Shown here one piece after another: positions 26,717-33,225 of a stretch of DNA of 44,936 bases; positions within the stretch are counted from its first letter, which is position 1, and each line of letters begins with the position of its first letter. A program made the position numbers and the translations under genes. The notes under the pieces are model-generated. The model searched no databases. It saw nothing but the letters and a program-made list of their open reading frames with translations, and was not told the origin of the DNA. This stretch comes from Spirochaetota bacterium (GTDB lineage: Bacteria > Spirochaetota > JAGLSM01 > JAKPMW01): the NCBI GenBank assembly GCA_031283155.1, contig JAITCI010000049.1, positions 1 through 44,936 of the forward strand, in the 5' to 3' direction.

Positions 26717-26870
26717 GCGAAACATTGCACGGGTAGCAGCCAAGCATCACGCCCGGCGGTATGCCCAGTTTGGGGAGAAATATTTCCGCTTCCCTGCCGC
26801 AAAAGGGGCAGGGCAAAAGCGAGACTTTCAGGGTTTTCATAACGGCAGTCTCTTCTGGCGTCATACTCAT
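26622..26870 (-). CDS. Lar-like zinc-ribbon protein (restriction-alleviation-type)
   Basis: 82 aa, starting ATG 26870 with GAGGAGG upstream and an ATGA overlap with the 57-aa gene. The CPFCG knuckle (LLPCPFCGREAEI) and the second pair GCYPC form a small zinc ribbon of the Lar-like type. Phage Lar proteins relieve type I restriction; function here is inferred from the motif only. The last ~30 residues are antisense to the 3' end of repressor 1, so the natural C-terminus may have been replaced at the duplication junction. Confidence 0.55.
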   Translation of the reverse strand: MSMTPEETAVMKTLKVSLLPCPFCGREAEIFLPKLGIPPGVMLGCYPCNVSLIAQTAAPPWMAMLAGAVRPQRALPAQAVPP

Positions 26871-27040
26871 ACGCTTTCCTCCTCTTGTGCGGGCTGGTCG
26901 GCGAGACTGTAGGCCTCTATTACGTCCCTCTGCGCGCGCGCAATGGTTGCCGCTTGAAATAGCAGATCGCTTCTGCATCGCTCTGTGGTAATTTCCCGGA
27001 AGCACGACAAAAGCTCTTTTTCTTGCATTTCGAATGGCAT
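26867..27040 (-). CDS. Small early protein, copy 2 of a duplicated module
   Basis: 57 aa from ATG 27040 (MPFEMQEKELLSCFREIT), with GGAGG 6-7 bases upstream. Ends SLADQPAQEEESV like copy 1 at 25954. The DNA encoding these tails is near-identical over roughly 35 bases in the two copies. Divergent from repressor 2. Confidence 0.65.
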   Translation of the reverse strand: MPFEMQEKELLSCFREITTERCRSDLLFQAATIARAQRDVIEAYSLADQPAQEEESV

Positions 27041-27162
27041 ATAGAGCCTCCTGCGAATCACATGATATGTGATTTTACTTGTCTGTCAAATAAAAACAAG
27101 AAAAAGTGCATATTATGTAAAAATTCTTGATTGTTTACATATTTTGTGCGATTATAGGGGCT
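27041..27162. promoter_or_regulatory. Operator/promoter region 2 with a 19-base palindrome
   Basis: A perfect dyad AATCACAT-GAT-ATGTGATT lies at 27056-27074 next to the leftward gene start. A second inverted pair ATGTAAA (27115-27121) and TTTACAT (27134-27140) lies nearer the repressor. Sequences differ from operator region 1, which suggests the two repressors have diverged in specificity. Confidence 0.6.
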
Positions 27163-27603
27163 ATGGAAACGGAAAGAAGCGAACGACTTGAGAGCTTGAG
27201 GAAAACGCTTGGGCTCACGCAAACAGAATTCGCTGAAAAAATGGGATTGTCGTGTTCGGCTATATCGATGATCGAGCAGGGGCGAAATCCGCTCGGCGAA
27301 TCGAAAATTCGCCTGATCAGCCTTGTATTTGGGGTGAATGAGGCGTGGCTCAGGGACGGCACTGGCGATATGCTGAATGCCGCAGGCTTAAAAGAGGATG
27401 AAGAACGCCGTCTGTTGGATGATTTCAGGGCGATGCTGCCGGCAACGCGGAATGCTTTCCTTGATCATGTTAAAAATCTTCTCGCTGTAGAACGCGCGAT
27501 TCTTCAGGAAGCGCAAAAGCAGCCCGAGCTGCCCGCCGAAACGGAGTCACCGAAGGTATCCGACGGCGGAACTGCCCGGGCTAGCGCTTTCCCCCTCGGA
27601 TGA
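27163..27603 (+). CDS. Xre-family phage repressor, copy 2
   Basis: 146 aa from ATG 27163 (METERSERLESLRKTLGLTQ), with AGGGG upstream. The HTH_3 domain LTQTEFAEKMGLSCSAISMIEQGRNP is more canonical than that of copy 1. NEAWLRDGTGDML and DEERRLLDDFRAM align with copy 1 over the whole length except the tail. Two repressors with separate operators may act as a layered switch; alternatively one is a leftover of duplication or recombination between related phages. Confidence 0.83.
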   Translation: METERSERLESLRKTLGLTQTEFAEKMGLSCSAISMIEQGRNPLGESKIRLISLVFGVNEAWLRDGTGDMLNAAGLKEDEERRLLDDFRAMLPATRNAFLDHVKNLLAVERAILQEAQKQPELPAETESPKVSDGGTARASAFPLG

Positions 27604-27770
27604 ACTGTCCCCGCCAACATAAGCCCTTCCCTTCGGTCAGGGCTTGGTTGTAAGGAAGGATTTTAAGCGTCGCTTCGCGACGAACAACATTGCCCATCAC
27701 GGGCGGCGGGGATGCTCCCCGTCCGGGGGAGCAGGGGGGAAGCCAATGCGGCTGAACATTGGGTGGGGCT
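27604..27770. other. Spacer with several GC hairpins after repressor 2
   Basis: AAGCCCT and AGGGCTT arms flank an 11-base loop (about 27622-27646), and CGTCGC-TTC-GCGACG forms a second hairpin (about 27669-27683). A G/C-rich block follows before the BrnT-like start. These could end transcription from the repressor gene. Confidence 0.4.
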
Positions 27771-28070
27771 ATGGATTTTGAATGGGATCCCGAAAAAGAA
27801 AAAGAAAACTTCAAAAAACATGGCGTACACTTCTTGGCTGCTACCGGGATTTTTGAGGATTCTTGCCGTGTTGAAAGACCGGACGCTGATTCCAGTGATG
27901 ATGAATACCGCGTACAGACTATCGGATATTGCGAGAATATGCTTTTTGTGGTATATACAGAGCGTGGCGATAGTACGCGCATAATATCGGCGCGGTTGGC
28001 AGAGTCTTTTGAAAGGAGAATATATCATGGCGATTGTGAGGCGTATGGGTGGACAAGAGCTCACCCCTGA
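27771..28070 (+). CDS. BrnT-like (DUF497) toxin
   Basis: 99 aa starting MDFEWDPEKEKENFKKHGV, the typical DUF497/BrnT N-terminus, followed by FLAATGIFED, EYRVQTIGYCENMLFVVYTERGDSTRIISARLA and the catalytic-region RIISARxAxxxE motif (here RIISARLAESFERRIY). BrnT is a RelE-fold ribonuclease toxin of type II systems. GGGTGGGG stands before the ATG. It overlaps the downstream gene by 44 bases, tighter than usual for the family. Confidence 0.8.
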   Translation: MDFEWDPEKEKENFKKHGVHFLAATGIFEDSCRVERPDADSSDDEYRVQTIGYCENMLFVVYTERGDSTRIISARLAESFERRIYHGDCEAYGWTRAHP

Positions 28071-28245
28071 AGAACACGCTGCAATAAAAGCCGAACTTGA
28101 GGCTGCGGCAAAATTGCCGTATGTATATGATCCGGATTGCCCTCTGGTAACAGAGGAGCAGGCAAAAGAGTTCCGTCCGTCAAACTTTGCAACCTGGGAA
28201 GAGCGCGCGCGCTTTATGGAAGCCGCCAAAGCGCTGAAAGCATGA
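28027..28245 (+). CDS. Putative antitoxin partner of the BrnT-like toxin
   Basis: 72 aa from ATG 28027 with AGGAG 8 bases upstream, overlapping the toxin gene. Sequence: TPEEHAAIKAELEAAAK, then YVYDPDCPLVTEEQAKEFRPS. It lacks the ribbon-helix-helix end (R-x-D-x-D-V-L-x-W-F) of classical BrnA, so only its position and size suggest an antitoxin. Helical and acidic, as many antitoxins are. Confidence 0.6.
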   Translation: MAIVRRMGGQELTPEEHAAIKAELEAAAKLPYVYDPDCPLVTEEQAKEFRPSNFATWEERARFMEAAKALKA

Positions 28246-28723
28246 GGGCGGGATGCGCGAGGAAGAAGTGACCAGCGTTGGCAAGTTTTTCTTGGGTAGA
28301 GGGCGGCAAAAAAAACCCAAAAAACCAGCAAGCAATCTGTATATATACGCGGCTGTAGGCATACGCCGACGATGAGTATCTGGTTATGCGCGCGATAGGC
28401 TCCAAAATAATAAGCGATTTTTTGGAGAGCGCCGGATACTGAGGCTGCGCCGTGTTCCACTTCTTTCGGCGCGCAGGGGATTTCACAAAATTTTTACAGT
28501 ACTCATTCTCCTATACGTTTGTATAGTAGTGCGCGGCGAAATTGCGATTTCTTACCCTGCGCTGCATCCAGATTGCGGTGGGTTTCTACCATAACTATGT
28601 ACCGTATACAAGCCGAGCTGATTCATCACTTCATACTTGCCAATATTATCCTCGCGGGTGCTTTCCTGCCTGCTCCGCCCCTTTTTGGGTGATTTTTATC
28701 GTTTTCTTCTAATATATTGTGGT

Positions 28724-28874
28724 GTTCCATTGTTCCATCCTACCCCATATATATTGAGAGGTCCTATAGAGAAAAAAAATTCTTGTTTTATAAAAACTTG
28801 CTCCATGAAATAAAGAATTTTTTTTAGCTATAGAACGCTCAATAAAATGCGTTTATGAAGCGGAACAACGGAAC
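28724..28874. repeat. 151-base imperfect palindrome (nested inverted repeats with a common centre)
   Basis: Outer arms GTTCCATTGTTCC (28724-28736) and GGAACAACGGAAC (28862-28874) match at 12 of 13. Inner arms 28764-28784 and 28813-28833 match at 19 of 21 (CTATAG..AAAAAAAATTCTT). ATTGAG also pairs between them. All share a centre near 28799. It could be a MITE-like insertion, a replication or partition site, or a complex operator. Confidence 0.6.
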
Positions 28875-28891
28875 AACGCGCCTACGGCCAT

Positions 28892-28913
28892 CCAATATCC
28901 GCGCGGACATTGG
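28892..28913. repeat. Dispersed 22-base dyad, copy 1
   Basis: CCAATATCCGC followed by GCGGACATTGG; one mismatch from the perfect palindrome at 30920-30941. Lies just right of the 151-base palindrome, upstream of the late genes. Confidence 0.6.
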
Positions 28914-29082
28914 AGAGCTGCGGCCTGCCTGCAATATTTTAGGTTCTGGGCAAGGGGGGTGGGGAAGTGCAATGATTCGGCGCACTCCAGTTTTTCAAGC
29001 GCCTGCAATGAAAATCGCTTTGCGCAATTTTTTCAATGCAATTTGAGTATAAGCCTTGTTTGCGGGGCTCGCGCGTACCAAT

Positions 29083-29400
29083 ATGCAGATTAAAATCGAA
29101 AAGATGATTGATAACGCGGGCGCGCGCGACACCGGCGATACCGCTGGTGGTCGCTTCGGTGGACGTGAAAGGCTACGCCGACGGCGGCAAGATCTACCGC
29201 ATACAGATCACCCTGGTGGATTCGGGGTGCTACACCGAGTGGGTTTATGCCTTTGTGCAGCTGTCTGTAATCTGGCGGTGCTTGAGATCGCGGCGGAATA
29301 CTGCTGCCGCTATGATCTGAAGCTGGAAGCGCTCAACCGGCGCGCGTTCCGGGAATTGTCGAAAACCGGCGCTTTTTTCAACGAGCCGGAAAAATTTTAA
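29083..29400 (+). pseudogene. Frameshifted phage protein gene
   Basis: A protein-like sequence runs through two frames. MQIKIEKMIDNAGARD is in frame 1; TPAIPLVVASVDVKGYADGGK to CYTEWVYAFVQ is in frame 2; and AVCNLAVLEIAAEYCCRYDLKL to FNEPEKF is again in frame 1. The shifts fall near 29140 and 29265 and cancel out. Either two indels have damaged the gene or the sequence contains errors. I do not recognise the family. Confidence 0.5.
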
Positions 29401-29456
29401 CAACTTTTTGGTAGCGTGCTTGCTTTTTCTGGATCGCGCGCGGTATTATCGCGCGC

Positions 29457-29765
29457 ATGGCACTGATAGAAAACAATCATTCCGCAGCATCCGGCAGCGA
29501 TCTTGCATACTGGCAGGACCAACTGGCGAATATAAAAATCCTTGCGCATAAATACGAAAAGGTAATTTTATCACTTTCGCGGCAGGAAGTGGAAAGCTGC
29601 ACCATAAACACCGGGCAAACGATGCAGTCGGTACGGCGGCAGAATCTTCCCGGGATGGCAAAAACGCTGAGGGTTTTGCGCGGCGAGATAGAGTATATCG
29701 AGGCGAAAATAAACAGGATGACAGGGAATGTTCCTGACAAGTTTGTACAGGTGGTGCCGTACTGA
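29457..29765 (+). CDS. Small helical phage protein, function unknown
   Basis: 102 aa, mostly alpha-helical (DLAYWQDQLANIKILAHKYEKVILSLS ... LPGMAKTLRVLRGEIEYIEAKINRM). Size and helicity resemble head-tail joining proteins of the gpW type, but no signature confirms it. Its stop overlaps the next start (TGATG). The word ATCGCGCGC is directly repeated just before the start codon, and no clear ribosome-binding site is seen. Confidence 0.5.
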   Translation: MALIENNHSAASGSDLAYWQDQLANIKILAHKYEKVILSLSRQEVESCTINTGQTMQSVRRQNLPGMAKTLRVLRGEIEYIEAKINRMTGNVPDKFVQVVPY

Positions 29766-29917
29766 TGGAAATATTTACGCGCGCGAAAAAAGAATCCGCC
29801 ACACCAGCCCGCAGGCTGCATACAGCCCCGCGCCGTGAAAACCGGATTGAAGATATTCTCGCGTATTATATGCAAAAGGAGATCGACGATGTTTTCACCG
29901 GCGGTTTGCTGGTCTAA
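29765..29917 (+). CDS. Short 50-codon frame coupled to the preceding gene
   Basis: MEIFTRAKKESATPARRL ... ILAYYMQKEIDDVFTGGLLV, coupled by TGATG to the upstream gene. Beyond its TAA (29915-29917) the same frame stays open and runs straight into the next membrane-protein gene, so this could be the 5' part of one interrupted gene. Basic N-terminus, no recognised family. Confidence 0.4.
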   Translation: MEIFTRAKKESATPARRLHTAPRRENRIEDILAYYMQKEIDDVFTGGLLV

Positions 29918-30055
29918 CGGCATCCCGCGCTCGAGTTCAGCGGGCTCGATTTCAGAGCGGTGCAAAACAAACTCAAACGCGAAGCGGTATGGATTAACGC
30001 AGGATCTGGGTACGCGAAACGAACCGGCAGCGCCTGCGGATGGGGAGGATGGGGC

Positions 30056-30523
30056 TTGAACGATTTATCGGTATGGGCGGTCATAACGGGGGCGCTTTTG
30101 GTTTTTTTCGCGCTTGCCAAAGGCGCAAGGATTAAAAAGGTGAAGGCGGGACCGCTGGAGTTTGAGGCGAAAGAAGATTCCGTTCCGCAAATAGCGCAGG
30201 ATATCAAAGGAATGCAGAAAAGTTTGCATAATGAATCCCTTCTCGTCAAAAAAATCGGGAAGAAACTCGACCGGCTTATTGCCGAGGTGAACGATTTGGA
30301 TACGGATCACCTGAAGATGTTTTTCCGCTCTTCTGATCAGCCGGTAGTGGAGCGGCTATTGGCAGGACTCAGGTATTTGTACAAAGGCGAAAACGGCGAC
30401 ATGGGCAAGGCAATTATAAAAATGGCAAGAGGCAATTTGGCAATATATGAAGCGTTATGCGCGGCAAAGCCGGAGTACAAAATATCGGAGTTAGAAAAAA
30501 ACAAAGAGGGAGGGCATGGATGA
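30056..30523 (+). CDS. Membrane-anchored phage protein
   Basis: 155 aa if read from TTG 30056, which has GGGGAGGATGGGG directly upstream; a GTG at 29960 in the same frame would add 32 residues. One N-terminal membrane segment (VWAVITGALLVFFALA) is followed by a basic stretch and a long cytoplasmic, partly coiled domain (DIKGMQKSLHNESLLVKKIG). It lies in the lysis block, coupled to the next gene by ATGA. It could regulate the holin; no family recognised. Confidence 0.55.
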   Translation: MNDLSVWAVITGALLVFFALAKGARIKKVKAGPLEFEAKEDSVPQIAQDIKGMQKSLHNESLLVKKIGKKLDRLIAEVNDLDTDHLKMFFRSSDQPVVERLLAGLRYLYKGENGDMGKAIIKMARGNLAIYEALCAAKPEYKISELEKNKEGGHG

Positions 30524-30945
30524 AAAACACAAAGCTGGAGCAAACGCTGTGGCTCCTGCTCGCCTGGGGGTTTACAGCGGGGATGATCTTTTTTGTTACC
30601 GACAGCGCGGTGGCGGCGTCGCTCTCGTTTACATTCACAAGCGTTGTGGGCGTGTTTTTGGGCATTGATATCGCGGTCATGCTGAAGAAAACCCAGGCGC
30701 TTCCCGGCGGGGAGTATAAAGAAATAAACAAGCCGCGTTACATTCTCGGGCTTGCCGTTTTCGCTACGCTCCTTGCCGAAGCGATGTACCTGTCCTCGTC
30801 GCTCGGGCGGGAGTGCAATTCACTATACGCGAGTTTTGGGATGGGTTTTTTGATTGTGATTGGTGGGATTATGGCAGGAATAGAGGCGAATAAAATGGCG
30901 ACCGAAGCCAAAGCAGGCACCAATGTCCGCGCGGACATTGGATAA
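30520..30945 (+). CDS. Putative holin-like membrane protein
   Basis: 141 aa with four predicted membrane segments: LWLLLAWGFTAGMIFFV, SFTFTSVVGVFLGIDIAVM, YILGLAVFATLLAEAMYL and ASFGMGFLIVIGGIMAGI. ATG 30520 overlaps the previous stop (ATGA) and has GAGGGAGGG upstream. Position just before spanin genes and an amidase makes a holin role plausible. The C-terminal residues NVRADIG are encoded by the dispersed 22-base palindrome, which seems to have replaced or extended the original tail. Confidence 0.55.
   Translation: MKNTKLEQTLWLLLAWGFTAGMIFFVTDSAVAASLSFTFTSVVGVFLGIDIAVMLKKTQALPGGEYKEINKPRYILGLAVFATLLAEAMYLSSSLGRECNSLYASFGMGFLIVIGGIMAGIEANKMATEAKAGTNVRADIG
30920..30941. repeat. Dispersed 22-base dyad, copy 2 (perfect palindrome)
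   Basis: CCAATGTCCGC followed by its exact mirror GCGGACATTGG. It forms the 3' end of the holin-like gene and is 2 kb from copy 1. Confidence 0.65.
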
Positions 30946-30963
30946 AGCAAATAGGCGGGAAGA

Positions 30964-31224
30964 ATGACTATCGGGGCGGTACTCGGCACACTGGCGGGTC
31001 TGGTACTTTTGCTTTTTGCCGCATTTATTTTCGGATACTTTCGCGGCCTCAATAAAGAAGCGCTGCGTAAAGCGGAAGAGGAAACAGCCTTTGGACGCAA
31101 AAAAGAAAAAATACGGGCGGACGTGTACACAAAAGCCGAGGCGAAAAAGACTGCGATATCTTCCGGCTCTGGCCGCAATCGTTTTGACGCTATTACAAAC
31201 AGCCTGCGCGGGAACAAGGATTGA
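30964..31224 (+). CDS. Rz-like inner-membrane spanin
   Basis: 86 aa: one N-terminal membrane segment (IGAVLGTLAGLVLLLFAAFIFGYF) followed by a charged coiled region (LNKEALRKAEEETAFGRKKEKIRADVYTKAEAKK). Size, topology and the overlapping lipoprotein frame match i-spanins that fuse inner and outer membrane in the last step of lysis. A spanin pair fits a host with two membranes. Confidence 0.65.
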   Translation: MTIGAVLGTLAGLVLLLFAAFIFGYFRGLNKEALRKAEEETAFGRKKEKIRADVYTKAEAKKTAISSGSGRNRFDAITNSLRGNKD

Positions 31225-31423
31225 GTATGTGCGTGAAATTCCGGCAGTGTATTTCCCGGCTTTTCCGCCGCCGGACTGTGTGCAATACGACGAGGAGGCC
31301 GACGCGGTGATCATGCCTTTATGGTATTGGCAGAAAATCGCGGAGTACAAAATAGATGTGGACGCGGTACGCGAGTATCTGGCGAGGCTGCGGCATGAAA
31401 GTGGAAAACGGAATGCAAATTGA
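31091..31423 (+). CDS. Rz1-like outer-membrane lipoprotein spanin, overlapping Rz
   Basis: 110 aa if started at TTG 31091, which has AGAGG 9 bases upstream inside the Rz-like gene, in a different frame. A basic region is followed by YLPALAAIVLTLLQTACAG, a lipoprotein signal with Cys at the end of an L-Q-T-A-C box, then a proline-rich part (EIPAVYFPAFPPPD) typical of o-spanins. The start is uncertain; the Rz/Rz1 nesting itself is clear. The amidase start lies inside its 3' end. Confidence 0.65.
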   Translation: MDAKKKKYGRTCTQKPRRKRLRYLPALAAIVLTLLQTACAGTRIEYVREIPAVYFPAFPPPDCVQYDEEADAVIMPLWYWQKIAEYKIDVDAVREYLARLRHESGKRNAN

Positions 31424-31967
31424 GCAGCGGTTTATATCAATAAATAAATTTTCCAGACCGGGCGTACTTCTGGAAGGGGTGCGCGGGATTGTTGTGCATT
31501 GGGTAGACGGAGCCGGGCAGTCGGCGCAAAATGTTGTGGATTATTTTGAGATACTGGGAAAACAAGGACAGTTGGCACCATACGAATCATTCGCGTCGGC
31601 GCATTTTGTTGTGGGGCTTTACGGCGAAATACTCCAGTGCATACCGGAAAACGAGATGGCCTATCACGTGGGCGCATCGGCATACACAACGATCGCGCGG
31701 AAAAAGCTCGGTTCCTACCCGAACAACAGCACGCTCGGAATTGAGTTTTGTCATCCCGACAGGACGGGCGTGTTCAGAGCGGAGACGCTCTGTGCTGCTG
31801 CCTGGCTCATCCGCGCTTTGCTTGGCCGGTATAAGCTCGCATACGGAGATATATACCGCCATTTTGATATAACCGGCAAAATTTGCCCGAAATATTTTGC
31901 CGAAAACGAGGACGCATGGCGGGAATTTTTGCATCAGTGCCGCGCAATAGAAAATTCCGGAGAATAA
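31395..31967 (+). CDS. N-acetylmuramoyl-L-alanine amidase (Amidase_2 endolysin)
   Basis: 190 aa. Zinc-amidase (T7 lysozyme/CwlA-like) motifs: IVVHWVDGAG (first His), AHFVVGLYGEILQCIPENEMAYHVG (central His and Tyr), NSTLGIEFCHPD, and DIYRHFDITGKICPKYF with the distal His and Cys. Cleaves the bond between MurNAc and the stem peptide. GAGG lies about 7 bases before ATG 31395; ATG 31413 is an alternative. No cell-wall-binding domain or signal peptide, so it depends on a holin. Overlaps Rz1 and is coupled to the protease by TAATG. Confidence 0.88.
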   Translation: MKVENGMQIEQRFISINKFSRPGVLLEGVRGIVVHWVDGAGQSAQNVVDYFEILGKQGQLAPYESFASAHFVVGLYGEILQCIPENEMAYHVGASAYTTIARKKLGSYPNNSTLGIEFCHPDRTGVFRAETLCAAAWLIRALLGRYKLAYGDIYRHFDITGKICPKYFAENEDAWREFLHQCRAIENSGE

Positions 31968-32818
31968 TGCGTATGAAAGAAATTTTAATGAACGGCGTTA
32001 TTGGATACGGATGGGACGGCGAACTTCCCGTCACGCTGGACTCGGTTGTAAAGCAGACCGCAGATATCGACGCCGGAGAAGAGATGCTTGTGGTTATCAA
32101 TTCGCCGGGCGGGGATCTGTACGAAGGAATTCGGATATTCAATTTTATACATGACCTCGCAAAGCTGCGGACGGTATCGGTGCGCATAAACTGCATGGCG
32201 ATGAGCGCGGCAAGCTATATCGCGTTCGCGCCGCGCACCGGAAATTCCATAGTGATGATTCACAATCCCTGGAGTATCGATTGGGGTGATTACAGGGCAT
32301 TCCGCAAGGCTGCGGATTTGCTTGAGCGGCAGGCCGATGTTCTTTGCGTCGTATACGCGGCGGTTATGGAAAAACCCGAAAAGGTTATCCGCGCGTTAAT
32401 GGACGAAGAGACATACTACTTCGGGTGCGAGATAACCGAGAGCGGATTTGCGAATGATTTTGAGGAACTCTCGCAGGATCAGGATCAAATCATTATCAAG
32501 GCAGATTTTAAGGCGGGGCATGAAAAGCTCGTCGCAGCCGCGCGGAGGGAAAGCGAAAAGATTGCAGCCGCGATGTTCGGCTCGCTCGGGCGGGAAGCCG
32601 CTATGCTCACGCGCGGATCAGAGCAGCATGGGGGGAGTTACTGCGGAGCAGCAGGCCGCATTGAAAAAAATAGAAACACAGGAGGGAGTATGACTATCGA
32701 GGAATTGAAGGCGCAGCATCCGGGTGTGTATGACGCGGGGCTGCCAGGCAGGAGAGGAGAGGGAACGCGCGCGCGTGAACACCCATCTCCTGTTCGACGA
32801 AAAAGCAAAGGCGCTTGA
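31967..32818 (+). CDS. ClpP-like (S14) prohead maturation protease, probably frame-damaged at its 3' end
   Basis: A ClpP-fold phage protease: VINSPGGDLYEGIRIFNFI, the nucleophile serine in NCMAMSAASYIAFAPR and the His in VMIHNPWSIDWGDY. It would cut scaffold and capsid protein during head assembly. ATG 31967 overlaps the amidase stop (TAATG), with GGAG ahead. The frame stays open to 32818. However, a better tail (VTAEQQAALKKIETQEGV, stop at 32693) lies in another frame after a run of six G near 32630; removing one G restores it and gives an ATGA overlap with the scaffold start at 32690. Confidence 0.75.
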   Translation: MRMKEILMNGVIGYGWDGELPVTLDSVVKQTADIDAGEEMLVVINSPGGDLYEGIRIFNFIHDLAKLRTVSVRINCMAMSAASYIAFAPRTGNSIVMIHNPWSIDWGDYRAFRKAADLLERQADVLCVVYAAVMEKPEKVIRALMDEETYYFGCEITESGFANDFEELSQDQDQIIIKADFKAGHEKLVAAARRESEKIAAAMFGSLGREAAMLTRGSEQHGGSYCGAAGRIEKNRNTGGSMTIEELKAQHPGVYDAGLPGRRGEGTRAREHPSPVRRKSKGA

Positions 32819-33025
32819 TATTGCCGCAAAGCATATCAAAGCAGGAACATCCGTTGGCGATGAAACGGCGCAGGCCGGGTATTTCGCGGCCAAGCTGGAT
32901 GACGTGCATATTACGGCGCGCATGGCTGACAATGTGAGCAGCACGCCGACGCCGCAAAACTTGATGCCGCGTTTGTCAGCGGGTACTCGGGACGCACAAC
33001 AGAAGGGAAGCTATGGGCGGAATAG
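32690..33025 (+). pseudogene. Prohead scaffold-like gene with two frame breaks
   Basis: ATG 32690 follows GGAGGGAG. It reads MTIEELKAQHPGVYDA, the usual start of scaffolds linked to phage prohead proteases. The likely continuation, AGEERERARVNTHLLF to ARMADNVSS, is in a second frame (switch near 32745), and DAAKLDAAFVSGYSGRTTEG with stop at 33023-33025 is back in the first (switch near 32945). One extra and one missing base explain it. No intact reading exists. Confidence 0.55.
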
Positions 33026-33225
33026 AGATCACAAATGTCAGCAACAAGACAGTCTTGCTGGGGGACAATTACTTCCACAGCGGGAAGATCACGCTTGCCG
33101 CAGGGGCAGTCCTCGCGGTTGGCGGGCGCGCTGTGCTGTATGTGCAGCGCAACGAATACGACCGGACAATCGGGCTGTGCCGTTTATCGCTTGGCCTGAA
33201 ATTGAAGGACGCGGAAAATGAGTAA
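33013..33225 (+). CDS. Small phage structural protein, function unknown
   Basis: 70 aa (MGGIEITNVSNKTVLLGDNYF...), beta-rich, with GKITLAAGAVLAVGGRAVLY in the middle. The pattern of a short beta domain with a 'GDNYFxSG...LAAGAVL' turn resembles small head-decoration or head-completion proteins next to scaffolds; this is weak. The ATG lies inside the end of the scaffold frame, and the stop overlaps the next start (33218). Confidence 0.5.
   Translation: MGGIEITNVSNKTVLLGDNYFHSGKITLAAGAVLAVGGRAVLYVQRNEYDRTIGLCRLSLGLKLKDAENE

Larger units (their letters stand above)
28246..29082. other. Non-coding stretch of about 840 bases with decayed frames and palindromes
   Basis: No intact gene is convincing. 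A 40-codon frame at 28253-28375 (MREEEVTSVGKFF...) and an overlapping one ending ISDFLESAGY before 28441 look like remnants, possibly of another toxin-antitoxin gene. A hairpin CTATAC-GTTT-GTATAG sits at 28511-28526. Then comes a large AT-rich palindrome (listed separately) and the first 22-base dyad. The stretch separates the immunity genes from the late operon and may hold the late promoter. Confidence 0.45.

Noticed and set aside
28855-29046. 63-codon frame containing NIRADIG
   Set aside because: It is mostly the palindrome and AT-rich spacer, with no ribosome-binding site.
28246-33000. Hidden terminase, portal or capsid gene
   Set aside because: I looked for long frames and for Walker A/B or portal-like sequence on both strands; only lysis genes, protease and scaffold are there.
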